From: Asaia astilbis JCM 15831
GTDB lineage: Bacteria; Pseudomonadota; Alphaproteobacteria; Acetobacterales; Acetobacteraceae
DNA: 64,000 nucleotides
Direction of reading: 5' to 3'
Assembly: GCF_000613845.1 (NCBI RefSeq)
Contig: NZ_BAJT01000007.1
Location: 62,001-126,000, forward strand
Positions 1 to 10,214 of the stretch are shown piece by piece; position 1 is the first letter of the stretch, and each line of letters begins with the position of its first letter. The translations under genes were made by a program, and so were the position numbers. The notes beneath the pieces were generated by a model. That model worked only from the letters and a program-made list of their open reading frames with translations, made no database searches and had not been told where the DNA came from.

Positions 1-498
1 GAGGTAGCTTCCATCAAGGAGCCTCGTTCGGACCCGAAAGTGCAGGTCAAGGAGCGGTTTGCACGACAGATTGCCCATGAAATCGAGACGACATTAGATA
101 GCAATTCAGCGCTGGAGGGTCTGATATTGGCGGCAGCACCTCACGTGCTGCACGATATTCGCGAACATCTGTCCAAGGCGGCCAGCAAGAAACTCATCAA
201 AAGCCAAAGCAAGGATCTGACCAATATACCGGATCACGATCTGCTTTCTCATTTCGATCGCCCCGCCACAGGATGGCCTACGCCTGATTTTTCGATCTCC
301 CCTGATTTCGTACTGATCGTAAAGGTTCGACGTGGCGGCGTTTACCATCAGGCGCGCCGTCGGGATGGTCACGGTCGTAACTATCCCGATGGTAGCGGGG
401 AGGCGATCCTGATCTCGACTTTATTTAATCGCGCAAAGGCTCGGACGAGCCGAAAAATTCATGATGAAGACGGTTTTCTGAAACACCGAGCGCTTTGA
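1..498 (+). CDS. Host-attachment family protein, 5' partial
   Basis: The reading frame is open from base 1, so the gene begins upstream of the window. The first 80 or so codons match the C-terminal half of the bacterial host-attachment protein family: an acidic ERFARQIAHEIE helix, an AAPHVLHDIREHLS segment, and the closing KDLTNIPDHDLLSHF. Family members usually end shortly after that motif, but here the frame runs on for about 80 further residues with no family resemblance and overlaps the 3' end of hmp on the other strand. A frameshift near base 255 is therefore likely; a shifted frame stops soon after, at about base 285. The molecular function of the family is not settled. Recognition rests on the C-terminal motifs only. 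Confidence 0.6.
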   Translation, partial: EVASIKEPRSDPKVQVKERFARQIAHEIETTLDSNSALEGLILAAAPHVLHDIREHLSKAASKKLIKSQSKDLTNIPDHDLLSHFDRPATGWPTPDFSISPDFVLIVKVRRGGVYHQARRRDGHGRNYPDGSGEAILISTLFNRAKARTSRKIHDEDGFLKHRAL

Positions 499-1623
499 GG
501 CCGCCAATAAGGTCATGCTGAAAGCTGCTGGGACCGCAGAGGAAAATATGCGTCTCGTCGTCAATCTGCGTACTCAGCCAATGAGCGCTTACGCGACCCG
601 TCTGAGTTGCAAGTGGTGCCAGATTGGTCGTTTCTTTTCCCTCGCTCCCGAAAAGCCGGATTCTGGATCCATAGGCTTCTTGGTTGAGGGCAGACAGAGT
701 GCTCAGGAAGGGTCGGTCATGGAAATCATGGGCGGCATGTACGAGGCTCAACCGATGTGCCGAATTTGCGTCGTTTTCAGCCAGAAGCATGCTGATGAAG
801 GGGGTAACGCCAATACCGGCCCCAACCAAGAGCACTGGGGCCCCTTGGCGCGAGCAAGTGTGAAATCTCCTGCGGGCGGAGCAACGTCCAGAAGAGCGCC
901 TTCTTGGACGTGGTCATGGAACCAGTTGGAAATCTTGCCGTCGGGAACGCGTTTGATCGTCACACGATAGCTGTCGTCAGCGGGCGCGCTTGAGATGCTG
1001 TAGCTTCTGCGCGTGTTGAAGCCATCCTGAGTCAGGCGGAAGGTCAGGAACTGGCCAGGGTCGTGGCGAAGAATAGGCTTGCCATCCGCGGGTGTGAGCC
1101 AGAAAGACACGATGTCCGCGCATTCCTCAACGCGCGAGGAGACTCTGAACCGACGCCATCCACGCCAGCCCCCTGTCGCTGTCGCACGCTGTTCGTAAAG
1201 GGTGGCCTCACGAGCAATGAGCACATCGGCCAGAAAGCGATAGGCGTCTCCCCAGGCATCGAGAATTTCTTCAGTTGCAGCACTGCCGAGAACAGTTCTG
1301 ATGGCTTCAAGCAGTGCTTTACCGACAACAGGATAGTGCCCCGGTTCGATCATGACAGCGACATGCCGCTCGACGATCAGGCTCAGCGCTGCATCGAGTT
1401 TTTCAGGATGATCTATGTGACGAGCATAGGCGAGCACCGCGGCGGCAAGGGCGTGGGGCTGGCGCCCATTGGCCTGGTCCGTCTGGTTGAACAGGGCCGC
1501 AATCGCGGGATCCTGCATCAGAGTGCCGTACATGGTTGTCGCGATCGCGACACCATGGATTTCAAGGGCGGGAATGGTTGCTTTGACGATCTCGGCTGTA
1601 CCGGGCTTCAGAGGCTGGGGCAT
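425..1623 (-). CDS. hmp: Flavohemoglobin / nitric oxide dioxygenase (frameshifted)
   Basis: NO dioxygenase: it oxidises nitric oxide to nitrate using O2 and NAD(P)H in the cytoplasm. The N-terminal globin domain (residues 1-140) shows Tyr32 in the B10 position and His87 as the likely proximal haem ligand. It is followed by a ferredoxin-reductase FAD domain with the RRSYSISSAP motif and an NAD domain with GAGIGVTPFISML and the FLCGPSSF motif. The protein is split: one frame carries the globin and FAD domains (to about base 836), and the NAD domain continues from about base 845 in another frame. Adding one C to the CCCC run restores a normal length of about 400 residues. The start at 1623 faces nsrR, and the intergenic region carries two NsrR-type operators, so NO-responsive repression is expected. 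Confidence 0.9.
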
Positions 1624-1638
1624 CGTCTCTCATTCTAT

Positions 1639-1661
1639 AAGATGTATTATTTATACACCTT
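1639..1661. promoter_or_regulatory. NsrR operator 1 (hmp side)
   Basis: A 23-bp imperfect inverted repeat begins AAGATGTAT and ends TACACCTT. It resembles the known NsrR site made of AAGATG/CATCTT half-sites. It lies 16 bp upstream of the hmp start and is the weaker match of the pair. Confidence 0.7.
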
Positions 1662-1678
1662 ATAGGACAGCATCCTGA

Positions 1679-1701
1679 AAGATGCAAATATGGTACATCT
1701 T
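1679..1701. promoter_or_regulatory. NsrR operator 2 (nsrR side)
   Basis: A 23-bp inverted repeat with half-sites AAGATGCA and TACATCTT around a 7-bp spacer, a near-perfect NsrR consensus. It ends only five bases before the nsrR ATG, so binding would directly block nsrR transcription or its very short leader. Autoregulation is inferred. Confidence 0.75.
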
Positions 1702-1706
1702 CATCT

Positions 1707-2147
1707 ATGAGACTGACCCTGCACACAGATTATGCATTACGAGTCCTGCTCTACCTTGGCTTGAATCAGTCACGGAGGGCGTCGATTCGTGAAATAGCCG
1801 AGCGTTATCAGATCTCTGAAAATCACCTGGTCAAGGTGGTTCACAGGCTCGGGCAGGGCGGATTCGTGACGACTGTACGTGGCAAGGGTGGCGGATTGGT
1901 CCTTGCTCGTTCACCCGACGATATCAGAGTGGGTGACGTTGTCCGCTTTGCAGAAGAGGATATGGCGCTTGTCGCCTGCCTTCAGGCAGGCCAGAGCTGT
2001 CTTCTGACCGGAGCGTGCCGCTTGCAGCATGTTCTGGGTGATGCGCTTGAGGCGTTCATGGCCGTTCTTGATCGTCAAACATTGGCCGATCTGCTGGCCC
2101 CGCCAGAGTTTTCGAAGCTGGCGGGGCGGCTGAAAGTCCCTGAGTAG
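1707..2147 (+). CDS. nsrR: Rrf2-family NO-sensing repressor NsrR
   Basis: A 146-residue Rrf2-type transcription factor. An N-terminal winged helix (MRLTLHTDYALRVLLYL; recognition region around residues 35-60) is followed by three cysteines, Cys91, Cys98 and Cys104, with the spacing that binds the NO-sensitive Fe-S cluster in NsrR. It is divergent from hmp, its classic target, and NsrR-like inverted repeats lie in the shared 83-bp intergenic region. On nitrosylation of the cluster NsrR is known to leave DNA and release hmp. The ATG lies immediately after operator 2 and no clear Shine-Dalgarno sequence is visible, so the mRNA may be leaderless or nearly so. Confidence 0.92.
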   Translation: MRLTLHTDYALRVLLYLGLNQSRRASIREIAERYQISENHLVKVVHRLGQGGFVTTVRGKGGGLVLARSPDDIRVGDVVRFAEEDMALVACLQAGQSCLLTGACRLQHVLGDALEAFMAVLDRQTLADLLAPPEFSKLAGRLKVPE

Positions 2148-2152
2148 CGGGG

Positions 2153-3606
2153 TTACATCGAAAGCAGCGGGGCGTCCGATTGCTCGGCGATCAGCCCGTG
2201 GCGGCGACTATGCAGTCCCTCCACACGGACTTCGATGGAGCGCCCCTGAAGCTTGGCGATGGTTTTCTCGAGGATATCGACAGAAGTGATGTCCCAGAAA
2301 GTCGCATCGGCAAGATTGATTTCGACCGTCCTGGCCTGTGTCTGAAAATCGATGGCCTCATAAAGCATGTCGGCCGAAGCGAAGAAAACCTGTCCCTTCA
2401 CAAGGTAGGAATCCGTCTCTTCTGTTCTGTTTGTCTCGACACGCAGCATGCCCATGGCGCGCCAGGCGAAAAAGACACCGCTTAACAAGACGCCGATTGC
2501 CACACCTGCGGCAAGATCATGGGTTGTGACAGTCACAAGGACGGTGACGATCATGACCAGACTCGACAATTTGGGATGACGCATCAGGTCACGCAAAGAA
2601 CCCCAGGCGAATGTACTGACGGAGACCATGATCATGATGGCAACCAGCGCTGCCATGGGTACCCGCGCGACGTAGCTGTGCAGCAGCACCATCAGAGCGA
2701 GCAGAAATGCGCCCGCCGTAAAAGTGGAGAGCGCCCGCGCCCGCCATAGCGCAAATTGCCGACTGTCTGACCGATCATGCCGCATCCGGCGATCCCGCCG
2801 AACAGGCCGACAAGAATGTTCGAAATGCCGAGACCTGTGCATTCCATGCGTGGTTCGCCATGTGTGTCCGTATGATCGTCCACAACGCCCGCCGTCATCA
2901 GGGATTCGAGCAGACCAACTGCGGCCATTGCCAACGCATACGGCATCACGATTTCGAAGGTTTCAAAAGTGAACGGGACATGAGGAAGAATGAGGGACGG
3001 CAGACCGTTGGGCAGGGCGCCCAGATCGGCCACTGTATGGACCGGCATCGGGTGCCAGATCGTAATGAGCGTCAACACCACGATACAGATCAGGGGCGAC
3101 GGTATGGCCGTCGTCAGGCGTGGGACCAGGTAGATAATGGCCAGCCCCAGCGCAATCAACGCATAGGTATGCCACGTGACATGCAGCATCTGGGGCAGCT
3201 GGGCGGCAAAGATCATGATCGCCAGCGCGTTGACGAACCCTGTCTGCACCTCTTTCGAGACGAAATGCATCAGCACGTGCAATCGCATCAGGCCGAACAG
3301 GATCTGCATCCCACCAGCGAGAAGCGTCGCGAGAAACATGTAGTCAATGCCGTGACGGTGGACGAGGGCCGCAGCCACCAAGGCGACGGATCCCGCCGCG
3401 CCTGAAATCATGCCGGGCCTTCCCCCCGTTATGGCGATCGCGATGCTGATGACGAAGGATGCGTAAAGCGATACGGCGGGAGAGACGCCAGCGATATACG
3501 AAAAGGCGATCACCTCGGGGATGAGCGCAAATGTGCCAACCATGCCGGCCAGCACCTCGCGCAGCGGGCTGAAAGCCCACTGTGCGCGATAAGTTGAGAG
3601 ATTCAA
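2153..3606 (-). CDS. SulP-family anion permease with STAS domain (frameshifted)
   Basis: Inner-membrane SulP/SLC26-type anion transporter (sulfate, bicarbonate or similar; the substrate cannot be read from sequence). The N-terminal part (FSPLREVLAGMVGTFALIPEVIAFSYIAGVSP, many hydrophobic helices) ends in one frame near 2735. The transmembrane tail and the C-terminal STAS domain continue in a second frame to 2153. A one-base indel inside a GC-rich GGGCGCGGGCG stretch near 2735-2745 explains the break. The frame is open to a TTG at 3630, but the TTG at 3606 follows an AGGAG Shine-Dalgarno sequence with good spacing, so I prefer it. The gene converges with nsrR, five bases apart. Confidence 0.85.
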
Positions 3607-3885
3607 CAGACGTCTCCTAGCGAATGACAAGACAAAAGATTTTCTCGTCGTATTCCGGCCCGACGCGGCAATGATGCCGTGAAACTAGAAAGAGCGGTGC
3701 AGGATCGCAAGGGGAAATGACAAAAACTGCTCTCCGGTTGAAAGCAGAAAATTTTCTCGCTCCCTGCCGGGCCATTTGCGGGCTGTCCCGCTCACCTGTG
3801 AGAAAAGGGTCTGGATGGCGAAAATAATCTCGCCAAAGGGGCTAGACGTTTGCCGCGCAGTTCTCTAAATCGGGCCTCGCTATGT

Positions 3886-3962
3886 GGCGGATGTAGCTCA
3901 GTTGGTAGAGCGCCGGTTTGTGGTACCGGTGGTCGCGGGTTCGAGTCCCGTCATTCGCCCCA
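3886..3962 (+). tRNA. tRNA-His (GTG)
   Basis: A complete cloverleaf. The 7-bp acceptor GCGGATG pairs with CATTCGC, with a D arm TAGCTCAGTTGGTAGAG, the anticodon GTG in the loop TTTGTGG, and the T-arm GGTTCGAGTCCC. Base 3886 is the extra G(-1) facing discriminator C, the hallmark of tRNA-His, and CCA is encoded at 3960-3962. Confidence 0.97.
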
Positions 3963-4027
3963 GCACTTCCCAAAAAAGCAGCCATTCGATTCTGGGGCCG
4001 AGCTTCCCCGAGACGTGTTCGCTCTCC

Positions 4028-4047
4028 GGGCGTTTTTTCGAACGCCC
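4028..4047. terminator. Hairpin between tRNA-His and manC
   Basis: GGGCGTT and AACGCCC form a 7-bp stem around a 6-base loop. It lies 65 bp after tRNA-His and 44 bp beyond the manC stop, so it may end transcription from either side. On the plus strand a T-run follows after about 13 bases. Confidence 0.45.
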
Positions 4048-4090
4048 TTCGAGAAGTGGTTTTTTACGAGCCGTCATTCCTCGGGCTGGC

Positions 4091-5533
4091 TCAGCTGCGC
4101 GCGTAGACATCGTCCAGACGAACGATATCGTCTTCACCAAGATAAGGGCCGGATTGCACTTCGATCAGGGTAAGTGCAATTTTCCCCGGGTTCGCGAGGC
4201 GGTGGGTACAGCCCAATGGCAGATAGACGCTCTCATTCTCGCGGATGATCAGCTCTTCTGAATCCCGCGTGACGACAGCCGTACCCGCGACAACGACCCA
4301 GTGTTCCGCCCGGTGGAAATGCTTCTGCAGGGACAGGATCTGCCCCGGATTGACGTGGATGCGCTTGACCTGAAAGCGATCGCCCCGGATCAGACTCTCG
4401 TAGAAGCCCCAGGGACGATACATGCGATTATGAGTTGTCGCCTCTAACCGACCGGCTTTGGTAAGCTGGGCCACCATTTTTTTGACATCCTGGGCCCGGT
4501 CGCGATGTGACACCATGATGGCGTCTTCAGTGACCACCACAATCAGGTTATCGACCCCCATCACGGCTGTAACCGTGCCATCCGAGCGGACATAGCAATT
4601 ACTGGTGGTGTCTAAAAAGACCTCACCAGAGGTGACGTTGCCGTTCTCGTCCTTGTCGCTGATTTCCCATAAAGCATCCCAGCTGCCGATATCCGACCAG
4701 CCGAAACTGGCAGGCACGATGGCGGCAACGCGTGTGCGCTCGGCGACAGCATAATCGATGGAAATGTCCGGCGATTGATCGAACATCTCTGGAGCCAGAC
4801 GCTCGAAATCGAGATCCGTCTTGCGGTGTGCAACCGCTTGCCCGACATGCGTATGAATATCGGGCTCAAAAGCCTCGATTTCGCGGAGCAAGATATCGGC
4901 ACGAGCGACAAACATCCCGGAGTTCCAGGAATAACGTGCATCCTTGATGAGCTCCGAGGCGCTGGCGAGATCGGGCTTTTCCATGAAGCGTGCGACATGA
5001 AACGCTCCCGGCATAGCAGGAATTTCGTCCCCACGCTCGATATAGCCGTAGCCGGTCTCTGGTTTGTTGGGTTGGATGCCGAACGTTGCGATAAAGCCCT
5101 TCTCGGCAGCCTCGACGGCTGTGTCGAGCGTTCTGTAGAGTGCCGCAACATCGCTGATGGCGGCATCGGCGGCCATGACCCATAGAATGGCTTGTGGGTT
5201 TTCCTCTGCCACTAAAAACGCCGCCGCAGCGATGGCCGGAGCAGAGTTGCGGGCGGATGGCTCCAGAAGAATACGCGCATCGTCGATCTCGATGGCGCGT
5301 AATTGCTCGGCGATAATGAATCGATGGGCAGCGTTGCACACAACGATAGGCTGACCCAGATTTGCGTTTTTGCCACGCAGGGCTGTTTCCTGCAGCAGGG
5401 TCTTGTCGGTCAGCAGGGGCCAGAACTGCTTGGGAAAGCTGCCCCGTGAAACCGGCCAGAGCCGGCTGCCGGAACCACCAGACAGAATGACCGGAACGAT
5501 AAGGGGCTTTGAAGGGCAGAGTGCAGACGACAA
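4091..5533 (-). CDS. manC: Mannose-1-phosphate guanylyltransferase / mannose-6-phosphate isomerase
   Basis: Bifunctional type II enzyme (480 residues, usual length) making GDP-mannose from mannose-1-phosphate and GTP; the C-terminal cupin interconverts fructose- and mannose-6-phosphate. The nucleotidyltransferase loop GGSGSRLWP sits at about residues 19-27, with FMEKPD in the middle. The cupin domain begins around RPWGFYESL and includes the HFHRAEHW metal-site region and the QSGPYLGEDDIVR ending. The gene is 100 bp downstream of phosphomannomutase on the same strand, so the two form the GDP-mannose branch for exopolysaccharide or LPS. The name manC (also cpsB or xanB) follows common usage. 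Confidence 0.93.
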   Translation of the reverse strand: MSSALCPSKPLIVPVILSGGSGSRLWPVSRGSFPKQFWPLLTDKTLLQETALRGKNANLGQPIVVCNAAHRFIIAEQLRAIEIDDARILLEPSARNSAPAIAAAAFLVAEENPQAILWVMAADAAISDVAALYRTLDTAVEAAEKGFIATFGIQPNKPETGYGYIERGDEIPAMPGAFHVARFMEKPDLASASELIKDARYSWNSGMFVARADILLREIEAFEPDIHTHVGQAVAHRKTDLDFERLAPEMFDQSPDISIDYAVAERTRVAAIVPASFGWSDIGSWDALWEISDKDENGNVTSGEVFLDTTSNCYVRSDGTVTAVMGVDNLIVVVTEDAIMVSHRDRAQDVKKMVAQLTKAGRLEATTHNRMYRPWGFYESLIRGDRFQVKRIHVNPGQILSLQKHFHRAEHWVVVAGTAVVTRDSEELIIRENESVYLPLGCTHRLANPGKIALTLIEVQSGPYLGEDDIVRLDDVYARS

Positions 5534-5634
5534 GACGGTATCCCGTAGAGAAGCGCTGAGCCGGGGCGCTCGTGTTGAGACTAAAGAATAGACGCTCGCA
5601 AAAGCAGGCCGGGTGAGAAGTTACCGTGTCTTCT

Positions 5635-7102
5635 CTAGTCGCGCCATGGGGCGGCTACTGCCAGACCGAGTGCCAGCAGGGTTTGGGCGGTAACCGTGCT
5701 CTCTGCTTCGGCGTAGACGCGCAGCTCTGGTGCATTGCCTGAGGGGCGGAAATGCACAATTGCTCCGCTCTCGAAAGTCAGACGCAGCCCGTCACTCTCA
5801 TCGATATGGGCAACAGACCCGAAGGACGTGCTGAAGGGTGCCAATGCTGAATGGTGCTTCAGTCCGTCGCGGAGGGCGGCAATGTTCTCTCGACTGCGCC
5901 GGGTAGGGAGAGGGGACAGGCGGTCACTCACCGTGTAGCGCTGGGGCAGAGTTGCGCAGAGGCAGAGAGGTCATCGCCCTCGTCGCGCGCCGCCATCAAT
6001 GCGCACAGCATCGGCAGCACGGCATCGCGCGTCGCAGCGCCTTAAGTGTTTTGCCATTCAGCGTCACAGACGTTGCCAGGAGGAAACCGCCATTGGCCTC
6101 ATAGCCGATTGATGGGGCAAAGCCCTCTTGAGCGGCTTCAGTCATCGCGTCGACGACAAAGGGTGAGCCGATGCGGGTGCGGGAAATCCGTTCGGCGAAG
6201 GCTGCTTTTTCGAGGGCTGTATTGCTGTTGACCGGGGTGGCGACCGCCCGGGCTTGCAGGTAGCGTGCCGCCAGAATACCGAGCACATCGCCGCGAAGCC
6301 AGCTTCCCTCCCGGTCCGCCAGAAGCGGTCGATCCGAATCCCCGTCAGTGGTCAGAAGGGCATCGAATCCTATCTCTTGAGCCCAGCGGCATGCGGCTGC
6401 CGCATCTTCCGGGCGGACAGCTTCGGTATCGACGGGGAGGAAGTCTTCGGAGCGTCCAAGCGGGATGACGATGGCGCCCATCCCTTCAAGCAAGGGGATA
6501 AGGGCATCACGGCCAACGGCTGAGTGCTGATAGACGCCGAGCCTGAGGCCCTTGAGGGCGGTATCGCCGAAGAATAGTCGGTATCGCGCAGAATAGGCTG
6601 TCAGGACGTCATGAGCTGCAGGCAGATCGATCTTGGTGAGCAGGGCGCCTGAATGATCAAACCAGCCATCAGGCAGGGTCACGCGCTGTTCACGCATCCC
6701 GGCTTCGTCCTGCTTGAGGAACTCGCCGGTTGCGCGATTGAACTTGATGCCGTTTCGATCGGCCGGGATATGGCTGCCCGTCACCATGAGAGACGGTATG
6801 GCGCGATCATAGGCGTAGAGGCAGAGTGCCGGTGTGGGGACAAAGCCACAGAACAAGGGCACACCGCCCGCGTGTCGAATCGCTGCCATGCAGGCGCGCA
6901 AGATACGCGGCGTGCTGGGACGTAAATCGCCCGCGACGGCGACCGAGACGCCGGGGCCGAATTCGTCGAGGCTTTCGAGATGGTGCAGGTAGCCCAACGT
7001 GTAGGCGAAGCACACATCATCGGTCATGGCGGCAACAAGTCCGCGTGCGCCGCTGGTGCCGAACCCCACCCCGGAGCGCTGCATCCACTCGGAAATAATC
7101 AC
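5635..7102 (-). CDS. Phosphomannomutase / phosphoglucomutase (frameshifted)
   Basis: Alpha-D-phosphohexomutase converting mannose-6-phosphate to mannose-1-phosphate (possibly glucose as well), feeding the downstream manC. It has the N-terminal GTSGARGL, the phosphoserine loop VTGSHIPADRNGIKF with Ser110, the metal loop DGDSDRP, the sugar-binding YEANGGF, and the phosphate-binding FRPSGNAPELR near the C-terminus. Two single-base indels break it: one near 6040 (GCTGCGACG, after NGKTLKAL) and one in the GGGG run at 5942-5946. Between them a third frame reads TRDAVLPMLCALMAARDEGDDL, so the full protein of about 488 residues can be reconstructed. Confidence 0.88.
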
Positions 7103-7177
7103 CGAGCCATCCGTGTCAGTTTGGCGAGAAGCATTTCTGCAAACGCCTTCGCCATGCCTTCTTCGATTAAGTGCGCC

Positions 7178-7663
7178 TCAGACACGACCATAGCCGAAGC
7201 TGTTGCGTGCCCGCGGGGCGAGGCGGCAGCAGAGCCAGCCCCCCTGGCCCATATCCGGCGTATTCTGATCGGTTGCCGGGGTCAGATAGCCATTAGGCAG
7301 CAAGACATAATGGGAGATGTGCAGTTCCGGCCCTTTGAGGAAGACATTGCGCCAGATCTTGCCATCGACGGTGTATTCTTTAAGTGTCCAGGTGCCATCC
7401 AGCGAGTCCGAGCGGTTGAACATCATGTCTTCTGCCCAGAAAGACTGTCTGTGCAGACGATAGCGTCCAGAGCTGGCCGTCGGCCCACCATCCAGAACCA
7501 GCTCGATTGAAATATTGCCTTGTGGTGTTGGTAACGGATTGAAGCCGTACCAGTCGCCATAGACAGGCCCGGTCGGGTCTGTGCAGGCCGGAAGTGTGCT
7601 GAGGGTTGCCAGAGCGATCGAGAGGCTGCCAAGTTGCGAAAGTGTTTTGAGCAGACGTGTCAT
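7178..7663 (-). CDS. Hypothetical lipoprotein
   Basis: 161 residues with a lipoprotein signal peptide: basic MTRLLK, a hydrophobic stretch, and the lipobox LPAC with lipidated Cys27. The mature part is rich in aromatic residues and beta-prone (DWYGFNPLP, GRYRLHRQSFW, GTWTLKEYTVDG), suggesting a small beta-sheet domain. I do not recognise a named family. Its ATG overlaps the stop of the upstream NAD-binding gene (ATGA), so it is translated as part of the operon leading into phosphomannomutase. A periplasmic or outer-membrane location is expected. Confidence 0.75.
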   Translation of the reverse strand: MTRLLKTLSQLGSLSIALATLSTLPACTDPTGPVYGDWYGFNPLPTPQGNISIELVLDGGPTASSGRYRLHRQSFWAEDMMFNRSDSLDGTWTLKEYTVDGKIWRNVFLKGPELHISHYVLLPNGYLTPATDQNTPDMGQGGWLCCRLAPRARNSFGYGRV

Positions 7664-8559
7664 GAGCGTTTTCCGGCAGGGAGGGGGACCGTCGATGCGG
7701 TCTTGTGAAAGAGACGATCAAGCCCGTCTTGCAAGGCGAGAGGAGACAGGCCCAAACGGCTCTGCATAGGCTGGATGGAAAATGCCTTATCTTCAAGTAA
7801 GCGTCTGATCTCGGCGCGCCCGATTGACGGAAAACCCGGTATTTTCGCGGCAATCGGCGCTATAAATTCGAGTATAATACCCGGGACAGGCAGGTAGACT
7901 CGTCGGCCGAGCCCCGCTGAGCGGAGAATGGCGTCGATGAATTCGCGATAGGTTGTCGCTTCCGGACCTGCGATGACGAGCGCTTCCGGGCCGGTCAGTT
8001 GCCCCGTTTCTGCCAGAGTGAGTGCGGCAAGCACAGCGTCTGTCACGTCATCCTGATAGATAGGCTGCACGAGGGCGCGCCCGCCATTGGGAAGCGGGAT
8101 GAGCGGAAGCCGGCGCAGTAGAGCAGCGAGGCGCTGGACGTTATTCTCCCCCTGAGCCCCATAGATCATGGTCGGATGCAGGATCATCCCCTTGCGTCCC
8201 GAGTGCAGAAGCGCATTCTCTCCTACCAAGACGCCATTGCCATGCGCGTCGGGCCAGCGGGTAAATTTTCGCGTACTGCCGAGCGCGATCAGAGAAGCCT
8301 TGCTGGGTGACGCTTCCAGAATAGTCGGGATATGCCGCGCGTGAGCGGTCGAGACAATCCTCTCTGCGTCATGCAGCGCTGCGCGCAGAGTCTGGATGTC
8401 TTCAAGATGGGCAGTACGAAAGGTGCTTCGCAGAAACTCAGGGAGGTTTTCCGGCCTACGGACGACAGGGATCACCGTTTCACCAAGCGCTTTCAGAGCG
8501 CGCGCTATGGCTGAACCCGAGCGTCCGGTTGCACCGATGAGATGGACGGGTGATGCCAT
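7660..8559 (-). CDS. NAD(P)-binding Rossmann protein (NmrA / NDUFA9-like)
   Basis: A 299-residue atypical short-chain dehydrogenase. The N-terminal VHLIGATGRSGSAIARAL is the GxxGxxG dinucleotide site of NmrA/NDUFA9-like proteins. A conserved HPTMIYGAQGENNVQRLAALLRRLP segment follows, typical of the complex-I-assembly-like group, with ALVQPIYQDDVTDAVLAAL after it. The classic catalytic YxxxK is not apparent, so it may bind a nucleotide without being an oxidoreductase. It starts two bases after the DUF2125 gene stop and overlaps the lipoprotein gene by four bases, so it is firmly inside the operon. Substrate unknown. Confidence 0.82.
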   Translation of the reverse strand: MASPVHLIGATGRSGSAIARALKALGETVIPVVRRPENLPEFLRSTFRTAHLEDIQTLRAALHDAERIVSTAHARHIPTILEASPSKASLIALGSTRKFTRWPDAHGNGVLVGENALLHSGRKGMILHPTMIYGAQGENNVQRLAALLRRLPLIPLPNGGRALVQPIYQDDVTDAVLAALTLAETGQLTGPEALVIAGPEATTYREFIDAILRSAGLGRRVYLPVPGIILEFIAPIAAKIPGFPSIGRAEIRRLLEDKAFSIQPMQSRLGLSPLALQDGLDRLFHKTASTVPLPAGKRS

Positions 8560-8561
8560 GC

Positions 8562-9982
8562 TCAGTTTACGCTGGAAGACAGGGTAGGCGGTGAAATCCA
8601 GCGCTGTGCAAGGTCGGGGTTCTTCGAGAACTGCGGCGCGAGACGCTTTACAGACGCAGCATCGACGGGCTCTGGCGGATGGAAGGAGATGGTCAGACTG
8701 TGACCGGAAGGCGTGTTCAGGAACTCTGGAACGGCGCTGAGGCCGGGGGCGCGCTGGGTAATGAAGGCAAGGGGGATGGCCAGCATTTCCTTCAACTGCG
8801 GCAAGGTCTGGTTGCGCTGCGCAGCCACGCGGGTAAGCAGCGTATCGATGTTGGTCGCATCGTCGCGGTAACTTAATTCCAGCGATGTCAGGGCTGGTGG
8901 ATGCGCGACATCAGGATTTTCGACATTGTTTATGCTTGCGTGCCACTCGAAGCCAAAAGATTTGGGTGTCATGGCGGCCAGAGCGAGAGTGCTTATGAAC
9001 GTCTTTGTGTCTGTCGAGACTTCCTGGGTCAGGTTGGTGATGTGAATTCCGTCAGGAAGGAAGGCCGCTAAAGGCGACGAGGAGGGTACGGTGATGCTGA
9101 TGTTGTGGGACTCGCCCCTTGCAAGCATCTTGTCGCCCTGTTTCCAGCGACGCCCGGTGCTCGTCTCAACGAGAGTTCGAATATCGAACAGCGAGAAAGA
9201 AAGACCGTGCGTCTCAGCATTGCTTGGTGTCTCTGCGACGTCGCGGAGCGGGGTTGTCTCGGCAGGGATGGGGTCGCGCGCGAATTGCTCGGCCCATGCA
9301 ACAATCCGGGCATAGCGCGTCCCCGTCTCGTGTATCTCCTTAACGTCGAGAACGACGGGTCCAGCTGGCAGGTGCGTCAGGCTGTGTAGTTTCTGGGACA
9401 GCACACTGTCAGGTGAACAGGCTGCATGCGCGTCATGCAGCGACCCGGCATTGCCATCGTCATGGCCATAATTCTCGAGGGTAGCTTCCGACAGGGTGAG
9501 CGCACAGCCATTGGTTGAGTTCAGGGAAACTCCGTGAATCTGGCCATGACGGAAATGAATTTGTGATGCAGGCGGCAGTTCGCTGACATCGCGCTTATCG
9601 ACGCTGATCGGCGGAAGCAGGAGTTTGCTGAGTGTGAGATCCTCGATCGTGCCGCTCAAGGTCCCTGGATCGACACATCCTCGGCATGAATGCGTGAAAA
9701 TTTCAGACCCGTCGACAGATAGCCATTCGGGTTGTTGATCGTCAGGACGCGGGCTTTGAAGGTCATATTCCCTTTTATAAAGCGCGCATTGTCGAAACCG
9801 GCACCCCGGGCGAAAAAGCGAGGGTAGGCGTGATCGTATTCGAATCTTGCGTCTGGCGGGAGGTTGGCGCGCAGACTGGCGAGCGCCCGTTGCAATTCGG
9901 CTCTGGACTCGTGCCGCACGCCGATGCCGCCTAGTCCGACAACAACGAGGCACAAGCCTGCGACAAGCAAAGGTCTCTTCAC
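8562..9982 (-). CDS. DUF2125 family envelope protein (frameshifted)
   Basis: About 473 residues when rejoined. It opens (GTG start, KRPLLVAGLCLVVVGLGGIG) with a single hydrophobic helix that acts as signal peptide or membrane anchor. The rest is a large beta-rich periplasmic domain with YPRFFARGAGFDN near residue 55 and late SLTISFHPPEPVDAASVKRL, the pattern of the alphaproteobacterial DUF2125 family of unknown function. The frame breaks near 9660-9670, where the first piece ends AEDVSIQGP and the second continues LSGTIEDLTLSKLLLPP. It is the first gene of the leftward operon and faces rplM across 232 bp. Confidence 0.75.
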
Positions 9983-10214
9983 GTCAGATCATCCTCAGAA
10001 ATACCGCTTCGACAGACGGGCGCATGTTAGTCCGGCTTTGCGCCAGGGACAATCGCGTGTCAAATAATGTGGTATAAAGATACCGCAATACAAAAAATGG
10101 CGGAAATCAGCCATTTTCTGGGGATGGAGACTCTCAAAAAAGCTTGACCTTAGGCGCAGGACATCCGATAAGGCGCCCCCAATACCAACACATGTTGCTG
10201 GATCAGTCCGAACC

